DNA of 64,000 bases. Source: Castanea sativa. Its lineage: Eukaryota; Streptophyta; Magnoliopsida; Fagales; Fagaceae. The notes below the pieces were generated by a model. That model did no database searches, was not told the DNA's origin, and saw only the letters and a program-made list of their open reading frames with translations. This document shows positions 11,191 through 21,165 of the stretch, in pieces. The stretch's first letter is position 1. Each line of letters opens with the position of its first letter. Location: positions 9,382,945 through 9,446,944 of the forward strand of contig NC_134015.1 of NCBI RefSeq assembly GCF_040712315.1. Direction: 5' to 3'. Made by a program: the position numbers and the translations under genes.

Positions 11191-12067
11191 CTATTTCCAT
11201 TATAAGATTGTTAGAGATAATTTATAGACAGATCATTTGATCCAAGAGCAATGACAAGCAGAAAAAAAGTTCTAATTATGCGGTTCTAGAAAGCAACAAA
11301 AGTGGGAGGAAATTATTCTTAATCATATGAATGAGCACTAATTTTCTTCTACAATATAAGTCTCAGTATACCAAGACACACCACAATGGATTTATAATCC
11401 AATACATTTCCCAAGGAAAGAGAAAGACCATGAATAATTTTTTAAATAGGCATTGAAAATTTCCTTACTCCGGTGATACACATAAGTGAAAAAAAAGAAA
11501 AAGAAACTAATACATTAATATTTGACAATGCATAATTTGATAAGAAACTACTGGTTTAAACTTATAGGAAGTGAATTCATCACCAAACAACTTCAAAAGG
11601 AAGGAAATGTTCAATCATATTCCTAGAAAAGACCAAGAGGCCAAAGCTTTTCTCTTTAACTCTCCCTGATCATGAAATACTATCAAGTTGATTTGACACT
11701 TGATGTTGGCAAAGGTAAGATGGTGCTATATTTTCATACCATAACTAAATTGATTCAGGATAATTTCAAATACTTATCGTCTGAATGACCAAATTTCCAA
11801 GTGCTAAGCATGAGAAAGTATGAATTCCCTACTTAAAAAGAACAGCCTTCAAATGCAAAGTATATCACAATTGTATTATATCACAATTATATCAGCAATA
11901 TAGAAGAGTATTTTGAATAATCATGAAAAACTTTAAGCATGCAAACCCATGGGAATGTTCTAAAAAAAAAAAACCAGGGGAATTTAGGTTTGAGATAACA
12001 TATATTTTGAAAATAATTTAGAAAAGCACATCTAGTTTTGCAAAAAAAAAAAAAAAAAGTCTGATGC
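11191..12067 (-). other. REV3 intron, copy B
   Basis: This is the paralogue of the copy A intron without the LINE and foldback insertions. An A-run lies at about 12043-12058. No exon is seen. Confidence 0.6.
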
Positions 12068-12380
12068 CTTTATACTTAACAGTGTCAATTGTTGTCCACC
12101 ACCAATGCTTGCAGGGTCCTGAAATCTGAGACATTAGAGCGTGATTTTTCTCTTGCAATACCTCCTCCACACTGCATTATCATTGTCATCCCATCACCAA
12201 ATGCACTCTTTTCCACATTAAGGTTTTTGGGGTTTTCATGATACAAATGCTCCAAAATAGGATTCGCACAAGATCCAGAACTAGATTCGGGCATATCCTT
12301 CTTGGAATCATTAGGGAAAAAGCTTCGTGTCTTCTCACAATTATCAGGCAAAGAACTTTGTGAATCAATCAAACTTCTAG
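12068..12380 (-). pseudogene. REV3: REV3 middle exon (SQSSLPD...), copy B, internally deleted
   Basis: It reads SLIDSQSSLPDNCEKTRSFF through GGGIAREKSRSN, and then a deletion removes the DGKSKPTPLSQ block and shifts the frame. The donor, GTATTG in copy A, is GCATCA here. Confidence 0.78.
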
Positions 12381-12849
12381 CTGAACCAGCAAAGTGTCAC
12401 AGAATAGATAAGAAGTTTCTCATTTGCAAATGCAGAAGTAATGCTTCCCATAAAAGAGCATGGGTAGCTTGCAAACATTCACCCTAAAGTTACAATATTT
12501 TCCTAAAGTTTAGAACTGAGCAAGCAATCCCCTACTCTCACCCAAACTTCGGAAAGCGCCTTATCATTCCAAAAATCATTGAATTAATAGCAAATCAATG
12601 AACCCAAAGGAGAAACAAAAGCTGAAGGGTGAAGAGATCTTTGGTTGTATCTTCTTCATTTTTCTTACCCCAGGGGGGTTGCACTGTATAATAATTTGCC
12701 CCTACTTTGATGGAAATTAGAACATAAACTGGCTATTTGGACTTTTGAGTGATGTCAAGATGTTGGTTGCTCAATTCTAGACTTTACGGGCGACATATGA
12801 AACTCATAAGATAGTTTAGAAATCATATAAATCACACAAATAATACTAC

Positions 12850-13241
12850 CTTCAAAAGCTATGGCTTCACTGATGCTACATTGTTACCTCGAGAAGCATC
12901 TGAAAATCCAAAACCAAAAGGTTAAATCATTGGAAATTTTTAAAAATAAATAATAGGAAGCGAATACAATTAATTAATGTCTTAAACAGAATTTTTTTTT
13001 AAAAATTAATTAATCTACTAGTTCTAGATAACCTTTGTCATCACAGGATAGCCATCTGTATACAGGTGATAATACCGGTGTTAAGAGGTACAAGTAAGAG
13101 CCATCATTTTGACAGTGAGTAAGGTTGCCCAAGACAAATTGATCAGAATCAGAGCCACTAATTCTAGTGTGACTGTCCATAACTTTCGCTTCTTTGGACA
13201 GTTACCCTCAAAGAAAGGGAGAATATCATCAAAAATTGTCC
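12850..13241 (-). pseudogene. REV3: REV3 exons with PFFEGN and QNDGSYLYLLTP, copy B, frameshifted
   Basis: The exon at 13033-13241 starts after ATTAG|GGACAA and reads FDDILPFFEGNC. A frameshift follows; the next frame reads ISGSDSDQFVLGN and QNDGSYLYLLTPVLS, then YRWLSCDDK with donor AAAG|GTTATC. A second small candidate exon at 12850-12899 sits between TTTTCAG and AAG|GTAGTA and holds a TAG. Both are deleted or merged in copy A. Confidence 0.75.
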
Positions 13242-13324
13242 CTAATAAGAAAAAGATATAAGTCGGTCAGACATATTATAAAAAATGCACTACAAATGAG
13301 ATCAATCACCACCAAAACAACACC

Positions 13325-14312
13325 CCCCTCCCCCCTGGCAAGATTCTCAAAAGATTTATCAGGTACCCACCCCAAAGATGGTTCAACTTTATGGCCACTT
13401 CCATACATGGAACAATCTGCACCAGACACTTCACATTCAACCACACCTGTTTGCAAACAACTTGAAGCAACATCTATTTGCTAAAATATCTCCATAGCCA
13501 TGGGAGTCACATCAAAATCAGATTTTTTAACATTGTAAATTTGAGAATGGCCCATGGAAGCTGCAGAATTAGTAGTCATGTGCTACTTTAAGCTTATAAG
13601 CCTTATGGAAATTTTTTTGTTGGCCTGCATGAGATTTCTTCAAATTGAAGGACTCAATATAGAACATATGTATCTAGACTTTTCATAGAACTATCTCCAC
13701 AATTTCCTACCTCAATGCCAGTCAAAAAACTTGTACCTACAGGATCTTTAGTTTCAAGAACACATGCATCAATTATGTGGAGACCAACAGGCTCTAAATC
13801 ATTCTTCTCCTTTTGCATCATGGAAAATGGAAATGAACTTCATTTAGATTCCTTTATTTTGTGCTTAATGGTGAGCCTAGCACCAAAATCATGGGACAAC
13901 TGGAACTCTGAAGACTCTTCAAATTCATTCTTCATTTATGTTTTGGATGAATTTCCTGTTCATCCAGCACAAGCAATTGAGAATAGATCATCCACGGAGC
14001 AATCTACTTGTGGAATGAACTCTCTAATGAACAAATAGAAGAATGATTCTGATCAGAGCAATGAGAAGCTCTCTCCTTAAGGCCCTCAAATTCAATCAAG
14101 TCATCAATTGAATCAAGAATGTCTTGACACTCCTTCTGAGACTTGCTCTCATAATCCATATTAGCCTTCTCCAGTACCTTATCAATGGTTTTTGCAAGCA
14201 ACAAAGGACTCAGAGCAGTCTCATGTGTAAGTTCATCATTGGAATTTATATCTTTAGTAGCCTGAGAGGTGGCTAGCCATCGTAGAAGACTGAGGGCTTC
14301 CTTATCTGCAAC
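13325..14312 (-). pseudogene. REV3: REV3 large central exon, with stops and frameshifts
   Basis: The exon starts after TATTTAG at 14312 and reads VADKEALSLLRWLATSQ, then KTIDKVLEKANMDYESKSQK and ECQDILDSIDDLIEFEGLK, a well-conserved plant REV3 segment. A TAG at 14004-14006 and a frame change follow; the next frame gives VDCSVDDLFSIACAG, then stops, then FEESSEFQLSHDFGARLTI and DACVLETKDPVGTSFLTG. The left end, near WVPDKSFENLARG, runs into the C/G-rich tract at about 13320-13340 where homology with copy A begins. Confidence 0.8.
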
Positions 14313-14637
14313 CTAAATAAAACACATGGATTTTAAGAACGCATAAGTGATGTCTAGTAAACTTTGTACACCACTTCACCAATCAAACAAACACCATTGA
14401 GGTACAATTACATGAGTTCTAAATATCTTAGTCCGAGAGAGAGAGAGAGAGAGAGAGGTTTATGAAAACTCTTACAAGAAACTAAAAGGCAGTCAAGACA
14501 ATATTGCAGCTTCCATTTCCAATACCATAAAATAGCAAAGGACCTTATCATGTCACATGGTCAAAAGAAAAGTTATGCTTAAAAGTGAAAAGGCCCAAAA
14601 TCGAACAGGATAAACACGCAACCTCACGAGGCATTAC

Positions 14638-15096
14638 CTTTAGATCTAATGTTTCAATAATTGTAGATGACAGCATTTCATCAATTGACAATGTTTTAAT
14701 ACTTGTATCCCTCCCTTCAATGAGTATTGGACCATCTTCTTCACATGTTGAAACTTGTGGTCACAAGGATCCAATTATTTCTTTTTCTTTAGCATTCTCC
14801 AAAGGTTCTCCACCTATATTGTTAGGGTTAACATGTCCAAGTACAACCAAATTTCCCTCATCAGTTGACGATATCATTGACTGCTTTAACTTTACATTTT
14901 TCTCAAATTGAGTGAGAGTCAGAGTGTTTTCTGCTTCACCACACAATTCAATAAGTTTGTTCTCAAATTCAAGACCTAGTGAGAGAGTTTTAAAAACATA
15001 TTGTGGAGGTGGTTTGCAAAGATCAGGAGGCCTTATCACCTCATGCAGTCCAGTCCTTCATGCCCCTAGAACACCAAGGAGAAATTCATCAAATGA
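14638..15096 (-). pseudogene. REV3: REV3 exon (IRPPDLCKPPPQYV), with TGA stops
   Basis: It is bounded by TTCAG|TCATTTG at 15096 and AAG|GTAATG at 14638. It reads SFDEFLLGVLGA, a TGA at 15058-15060, HEVIRPPDLCKPPPQYVFKT, a long open stretch, a TGA at 14761-14763, then STCEEDGPILIEGRDTSIK to ETLDLK. The homology continues across both stops in one frame, so they are simple nonsense changes or small compensated changes. Confidence 0.8.
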
Positions 15097-15159
15097 CTGA
15101 ACAGTATAAAATGTCAACAAACTCTTAAAAAGCAGGAAATGGATATGACTAAAACTGAC

Positions 15160-15507
15160 CTCCGATATTAGTACAAGTGACTGAACCATTTTCACTTTTG
15201 AATTTGTGAGAGGGATGAATAATTTTTAAACAACTGGTTATGAAAGTCTGCAAAACCCAAAAGATCAATTCTCACATTAACCTATGAAGAGAATCTTAAA
15301 AAACTTATGTCACATAACTGCAAAGTCAAACAAATAGTCTATGGAAGCATCCCCCTCAAGTTCAAAGACACTTTGATGTTTATTGCAATAAATATCATGA
15401 TGTGAGGAAGCCTCAAATTCACTAGGAAATTAACATATCCAATCAGCTGGAATTGTCGACAATATCCAAATTGGTGAACTTAAAGATGCATCACAACTTG
15501 GGTCTGC
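15160..15507 (-). pseudogene. REV3: Two REV3 upstream exons, one with a TAA
   Basis: The exon from 15507 (acceptor ATTAG|G) reads SPIWILSTIPADWIC, a TAA at 15430-15432, FPSEFEASSHHDIYCNK and QSVFELEGDASID, matching the plant REV3 SxxELEGDxSVD block. The next, 15160-15247, lies between TTTGCAG and GGAG|GTCAGT and reads TFITSCLKIIHPSHKF; its identity rests on position and splice sites more than on recognised motifs. Confidence 0.7.
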
Positions 15508-16296
15508 CTAATGGTAAATTCACACATCATTGATGGTTATCACATAATTATGAGCATCAAACAAATATTTACAACCATCCCAAAAACATTTGGCATAGAC
15601 ATGAGAGGAAAAGATAACCTGGAAATCAGTAGGCATGCAAGTCAACTTATCCATATGATGTTTATGCGGACTAATATGATCAGATTTTCATGGTGAGAAA
15701 GTGTCTGCTATTGGATGACAGAACTTCATCTTTGATAAATGCAGCCAATTTCCCGCCAACATTACTCTACTCCATCTAACCTAGCAATAACAGTAAGAGT
15801 AAGTATAATCTTAAAAAAAAAAAAAAAAAGGTAAAAATACAATTAAATTAAAATTTGTAATATAGGTCCGTTAAAGTTCTCATTTTAGTCCTATTATCCA
15901 TTGGGGCTTGAAAAAGCTGATAACTTTTAAAATGAAACCATTTCATGTTTGAAGCATTAGAAAATGAGTTACAACAACATTGTTTTAGAAAAATTAACAG
16001 TGGTCTTTTATTCACAATGTACAAAAGAACTAAAATGACAGTTTTTTAAAAGTTGAGAAACTAAAATAACAAAATTTCTACTTGGTTATTGTATTTTTGC
16101 CCAAAAAATGTATATTAATAATATGCATTTAGAACCTACAATGAAATCAAAATCAATATATCATATTCTAAGAAGCCAAAATTGTGAAATGAGTTTCAGT
16201 TCCTTTTATGGATTCTATTACAAATAATAAACATTTAAAAAAATTACAAAAAGAAGAAGAATTATATGGCGTCGTTTGAGAGGGATAGTAGAGTAC
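15508..16296 (-). other. Gap where several REV3 N-terminal exons should be
   Basis: The residues that follow exon 1 in REV3 (roughly residues 30-350 of the family) are not recognisable in these 790 bases. A weak open stretch near 15690-15760 could be a diverged exon. An A17-type run lies at about 15812-15829 on the plus strand. I infer an internal deletion. Confidence 0.5.
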
Positions 16297-16441
16297 CTTG
16301 GAAGGTGCTATAAGAGATATCAAGGGCACGGATAGGCAGGGCCATGAAGTGGTTGATGGTGATGATCCATATTATTACACACATAGATACAATTATTAAA
16401 ATCACTACAAATCTAGAGTAACTGCCTCTACTTGTCTTCAT
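16297..16441 (-). pseudogene. REV3: REV3 exon 1 (N-terminus)
   Basis: The frame ends INHFMALPIRALDISYSTFQ with donor CCAAG|GTACTC at 16296, matching the REV3 N-terminus (SIDHYMAPPIP..D.CYSSFQG in the family). Upstream, VIIWIIT still aligns with the family's FSVRIVS, with Arg replaced by Trp. The ATG at 16439-16441 is only 3 bases from the stop codon of the receptor-like gene, and the 20-odd residues after it (MKTSRGSYSRFVVILIIV) do not look like REV3. Confidence 0.75.
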
Positions 16442-16443
16442 CT

Positions 16444-19400
16444 TCAACTGCGTAAGTGCACTCCAAAATTTCTCACAAACCAAACTGTCCTTCTTGAGGT
16501 GGTGAAATACCCAATAACTAGTCCAATTTTCAATCCACAAGCATATCCTATCACAACCACTTTCCAATCAAATCCTTCTACTATTGATGATTCTTGGCTT
16601 GTTTCACAAGTTGGTGTCTCATTATTTCCACATTTCTTTGGCAACGGAGAGCCACACAATCCTAAGTTTCCCTCAAAAGAGAAAATTTCAAATGTCCAAA
16701 ATTGTCCACCTTGTGGAATTGGACCAACAAGTTGATTGTGAGACAAGTTTAAATATTCAAGAAATGTAAGACTTATTAGTTGTTGAGGGATTTCACCTGC
16801 GAGCTCGTTTTGAGAAAGATCCAAAGATTCAAGCGCAATTAGGTTCCCTAACGATGAAGGGATATGGCCCATGAAGCTATTGCTCGATAAATTGAGTACA
16901 ATTAGTCCCTTTAAGTTTCCCACACTATTCGGAATTTCTCCATAGAACCTATTATTGGAGAGATCAATAGCCGTGAAGATGGTCAAGATCTTTACCAAAA
17001 ATATTTCTATCCCCTTATTCACCACTGTCATTGAGTCTTCATAATAATAATTTGATTGAATTGTCATGTATTCTGGTTGTGCTTTATCTTTGGCAGGAAC
17101 CATTTGCATTGCATTCCAAGTTCTAAAGTATTCTGAAGGTAGCCTACCAGAGAAATTGTTGTGAGAGAGGTCGATGACATGCAACTTGGAAAAGCCAAAC
17201 CTGGTATGAGGATTCCAAATAGGGCCATGGAATCGATTTGCATGCAAGACAAGAATCCGTAATTCTGGCAAAGACTGTAACCAAAAGGGGAATGCATCAT
17301 TCATGTTGTTATTTCCAAGATTTAGGACCTCCAGCATTCGACATTGCACTAAGGATCGTGGAATCTTCCCCTGTATTTGGTTGTGACTGAAGTCCAATGT
17401 CATCAATGTACATCCTTTTATGAATGTTTTAGGTATGCTTCCCTGAAAGCAATTGTTCCTCATATTCAATACTAAAAGAAAGCTGCTGAAGTGACCCAAA
17501 CAGTGTGGAATGTGACCATTCAACCGATTGTTAGATATATCAAGGACTTGGAGGGAACTCACGTTGCAAATCATTTGAGGGATTTTTCCGGTTAGATTAT
17601 TGTTTGAGGCAAAAAAAATGATGTAGACAATGGGGGAATTGGGAGTGATCCTTGCAACATGTTGGAACGTAAATCTAAATATTGAATAAATTTCCAAGGA
17701 AGAACTTTTAGCGGTTGTTCAAAACCGCTGAGAAGGTTAAAAGAAAGATTCAGGAATTGTAGCGTCTCTTTTCCAACATTACAAAACCATTTGGGTATTG
17801 TACCTTCAATTTTGTTGTTGGAAAGGTCTAATGCACTCAATTCATTTTGGGCTTTTAGGAAATCAGGGAATTCACGCAAATTGCAAGAAGACAACAACAA
17901 GTCTAAAAATTTGTGGTGGGTTGAATTGATATTTTCTTTTGAAACGAACAAATTGTTACCTGAAAGATAGAGAGATTGAAGCTCTTTAACCTGGAAGAAT
18001 ATGTTTAACTCCATCTTGTCCTTTAGCTTGATTGAAGAAAGATGTAGCAATTGTAGCTTAGTAAAATTGGAAATTGACCTTGGAACCGGTCCATCCAATT
18101 TGTTTCCACCCAATGCCAGGGAATTTAATTGTGAAGAAGAGATATTTTGGAATTGGAGAGGGCCAGTAAGCTGATTTTGATGTAGAAATAGTACATACAA
18201 TGAAGGCATTGTATACAAAACAGAGGGGATAGCCCCTGTGAGTGAGTTTTGAGACAAGTAAAGGGAAGACAAATTAGTAAGTCTACTTATTTCCGATGGG
18301 ATTGACCCTTTCAAGTGGTTTCCTGATATATCTATTCTAATGAGTTTGGTAATATTTGTTAGTGAAATTGGGAACTTGCCTTCAAAATTGTTATTTAAAA
18401 GGAGTAATTTTTCTAGTTGTGTAAGATTTCCCAGTGAAGATGGTACTCTCCCAGAGAAAAGGTTATAGCTAAGATCTAAAGAAGTGAGTTTTGCAAGATT
18501 TCCTAATGTGGATGGAAGCTGACCAGAGAAAAGGCTATTGCGAAGATCTAAAGAAGTGAGTTTTGCAAGATTTCCTAATGTGGATGGAAGCTGACCATGA
18601 AAATTGCTCTCAAAGAGAGGAAGATAAGTAAGCTGTGATAGGTTCCCAATAGAAGGGGGAATTTCCCCTGAAAATTTACTATGACCAAGATCCAAATAAT
18701 TCAAGGAGTTGAGATTACCGATTGAATCGGGCAGTTTCCCAGAAAAATTTGTGGAGCCAAGATCCAAATGGCTTAAGGATTTAAGGTTGCCGATTGAATT
18801 GGGCAATTCCCCAGAAAAATTTGCCCAAGAAAGATCCAAATGGCTCAAGGATTTAAGGTTGCCGATTGAATTGGGCAATTCCCCAAAAAAATTTGTTCTA
18901 GAAAGATCCAAATAGCTCAAGGATTTAAGGTTGCAGATTGATTTGGGCAATTCCCCATGAAAATTTGTACTAGAAAGATCCAAATGACTCAAGGATTTAA
19001 GGTTGCCGATTGAATTGGGCAATACCCCAAGAAAAATTGCCCGAGAAAGATCCAAATGGCTCAAGGATTCAAGGTTGCCGATTGATTTGGGTAATTCCCT
19101 GGAAAAATAGGTTTGAGAAAGATCCAAAAAGTTCAAGGACTTAAGGTTCCCGATTGCATCGAGCAATTCCCCAGAAAAATTCGTGGAGGAAAGACGCAAT
19201 TGCTTTAGGGAACTACCAGATTGAAAATTGGGAAGAAAACCAGTGAGAATGTAGTTACCTGACACATCAATGGCTTGTATCTTGGGCAATAGGAAAATAG
19301 TTGAGGGAAATTCGCCAAGCAAATTGCAGTAACGTAGAGAAAGAGAAGTCAAGGAAGACAAATTTGCAAGGGATTGAGGCAGTGACGATGAGATGTTCAC

Positions 19401-20048
19401 ATAGTCTAGATGAAGTTCTCTCAAATATGTCACGTTCTGGACAAATGCTTCCAGATCATTTCTTCTGACCTTCAAATATTTATAATCATAACCAGCAGCA
19501 ACAAAGTATTGAAAATAATTGAAAGAGAGATCAAGTGAGACCAAATTGGAGAGCCATGAAATTTCTGACGGGATTCGGCCATGTAAGAAGGACCAAGAGA
19601 GGTTAAGATGGGTCAACCTCACAAGTTGCCCAAACTCAGATGGAATTGTGGTGGAGGAAGAGAAGTTGTTGAGGGCAAGGTTGAGTTTTCGAAGATGGCG
19701 CAACCTGAAGAGGCTGCTGTTAGACTTGAGAGGCCCACAAAGCCAGCTGTTGCTGAGGTCTAAGCCAATGACGTGGCCGTTGTGTGCATCGCATGTGACC
19801 CCATCCCAGCTGGAACAACAATCACTATCTGCCTTCCAAGACTTCATCTTTGGATATGAAACACCATAGTAATCATCAGGATAGGTTCTCTTTTCCACAA
19901 ATTCTTGTCTTAGTTGAAGCAAAGCAGAGCTCTGGTCAGGGAGGCAACGTTGTTGAGAGGAAGTATTAGAAGTGGTTTGAGAATGTGAAGTGAAGAACAA
20001 ACAAAAGGCAATAAGGAATAAGGGCAGGTATTGATTCATTTTCCACAT
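16444..20048 (-). pseudogene. LRR receptor-like protein (Cf/RLP class), split by one frameshift
   Basis: RLPs are plasma-membrane immune or developmental receptors without a kinase. Order: signal peptide (MNQYLPLFLIAFCLFF), LRRNT cap (CLPDQSSALLQLRQEF ... DCCSSWDGVTCD), a long LRR array with the extracellular IPxxxGxLxxLxxLDLSxNxF consensus, an island around YYYEDSMTVVNKGIE, more LRRs (DLSNNRFYGEIP, LDLSQNELAGEIP), an acidic juxtamembrane stretch, a membrane helix (VVVIGYACGLKIGLVIGYF, with GxxxG) and a short tail ending FGVHLRS with stop TGA at 16444-16446. A frame break lies at the T8 run (plus-strand A8, 17611-17618): upstream ends LSTSFFLPQTII-stop, while the other frame continues FASNNNLTGKIPQMIC. 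One base missing, or two extra, explains it, so it is a young lesion or a homopolymer error. Start: ATG at 20048 or 20039; the 5'-most ATG at 20138 lies at the TATA box. It is intronless, as is usual for the class. Confidence 0.85.
18500..19180 (-). repeat. Recent 72-bp tandem expansion within the LRR array
   Basis: About seven successive 24-residue LRR units carry near-identical cores (LPNSIGNLKSLSHLDLS), followed by two adjacent units identical over LPSTLGNLAKLTSLDL. The corresponding DNA words (such as CTCAAGGATTTAAGGTTGCC on the plus strand) recur every 72 bases. This is typical of unequal crossing-over in RLP genes. Confidence 0.8.
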
Positions 20049-20128
20049 GTTTTCAGCAGAGGAAGTAAATGGAAAATTGGGTGGCTTAAGTGTTATGGGC
20101 AGATAAAGAACTAATGATATGTGAGGAT

Positions 20129-20135
20129 ATTTATA
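20129..20135 (-). promoter_or_regulatory. TATA box of the RLP gene
   Basis: TATAAAT on the minus strand lies about 80 bases upstream of the favoured ATG at 20048, a normal plant spacing for a short 5' UTR. The MITE begins 25 bases further upstream. Confidence 0.55.
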
Positions 20136-20159
20136 CACACAAAAAATTGAAAGGACTAA

Positions 20160-20802
20160 GGGTGCGTTTGTTTCAACAGTAAAGCAATTCTGGAAAATGT
20201 TTTCAGGAAAAGAAAATATTTTCGGGAAAAGAAAATATTTTTAGGTGTTTGGTAACATTTTAAAAAATATTTTGGAAAATATTTTCTGGTGTTTGGTTGT
20301 CATCTTGAAAATATTATAGAAAATGCATTTTGTATTTGTTGCTCACATTTTCTCACATTTTCTCGGCTTCCAAACAAATATCATGAACAACAAAACCCAA
20401 AACAAAAAAAAACTCATCAAATTCTTACGATACAGCTCAACAAAACCCAAAAATAAAAAAATCTCATCATCAATTTTTCTCTAACAAATCAACAAAACCC
20501 AAATCGGTGATCTACGAAGAACGAAGACAGAGAGAGAGAGAGGCGACTGGCGATGGCGAAGGGGAGATCGTGCCGGTGCGGCGCGGCGAAGGCGAAGGCG
20601 AGATCGTGATCGGCGATGGCGAAGGCGAGATCGTGATCGGCGATGGCGACTGGGTTCGACGAAGAGAAAGGCGAAGGCGCGATCTCGCCGGGACTGGGTT
20701 CGACGAAGAGAGAAGCGACGGCGCGACTCGCCGGCGCGGGTTGGGGCGCGACTCGCCGGCGCGGGTTGGGGCGTGACTCGCATTCTCTAGTCTCTCTTCG
20801 TG

Positions 20803-20834
<32 letters not shown>

Positions 20835-21031
20835 GCTCTGTCTCTCAATTTTCTGGAAAATTCCCATTTGAAGGTAAAATACAAGTGGAAACGAATTTCC
20901 GGGTCAGAGGCCTAAGTTTTACAGTCAACTGTTCTTATTTTCCGTTTGACCATATTTTCAGCACCTGCCAAACACCCGAAAACGCGGAAAACCATTTCCT
21001 GAAACCGTTTACCGTCGAAACAAACGCAGCC
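20160..21031. mobile_element. PIF/Harbinger-like MITE with a GC-rich core, 872 bp
   Basis: The ends are GGGTGCGTTTGTTTCAACAG and, reverse-complemented from the right, GGCTGCGTTTGTTTCGACGG, flanked by TAA at 20157-20159 and 21032-21034. TIRs starting GG.TGCGTTTGTTT with a 3-bp TAA/TTA target fit PIF/Harbinger (Tourist-like) elements. The core at about 20540-20790 is CpG-rich with short tandem words (GGCGAAGGCGAGATCGTGAT twice) and a CT run at 20804-20832. ORFs on both strands in the core are low-complexity and not genes. Confidence 0.78.
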
Positions 21032-21093
21032 TAAGGTAATTGGATATTTATATTATTTTTTGTGGTTTAAATCGAATTGGATTTCAAGGGCTT

Positions 21094-21094
<1 letters not shown>

Positions 21095-21162
<68 letters not shown>
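21095..21162. repeat. (AT)n microsatellite
   Basis: A near-perfect AT dinucleotide run of about 68 bp. Confidence 0.95.

Positions 21163-21165
<3 letters not shown>

Larger units (their letters stand above)
3089..16441 (-). pseudogene. REV3: REV3-like DNA polymerase zeta catalytic subunit: rearranged, internally duplicated pseudogene
   Basis: REV3 is the B-family polymerase that extends past DNA lesions with REV7. The locus reads right to left. An N-terminal exon lies at 16297-16441, middle exons at 13033-15507, and a C-terminal exon ends at the stop TGA at 3089-3091 after the residues YPKCMVEWF. Exons are bounded by recognisable acceptors and donors, for example TTTGCAG|A at 15247 and AAG|GTAATG at 14638. 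The gene is broken in three ways: most N-terminal exons are absent between 15507 and 16297; a block of middle exons occurs twice (copy A within 5527-9550, copy B within 9692-13340); and there are many in-frame stops and frameshifts. Plants normally have one REV3 gene and need it for damage tolerance, so I infer that a working copy lies elsewhere. A transcribed relic is possible. Family identity is very strong; the dead status is strong unless the assembly is poor. Confidence 0.9.

Noticed and set aside
16262..16567. 101-codon ORF joining RLP-tail DNA to REV3 exon 1, a possible fusion protein
   Set aside because: It is out of frame with the RLP, so the upstream half is not RLP protein; only the REV3 part is meaningful.
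18500..19180. Regular 72-bp repeats that could suggest a CRISPR-like or satellite array
   Set aside because: They encode 24-residue LRRs in one open frame; no spacers.
20480..20915. Four overlapping ORFs of 89-131 codons, Arg/Ser/Glu-rich
   Set aside because: They lie in the CpG-rich core of a MITE and follow from short tandem words on both strands.
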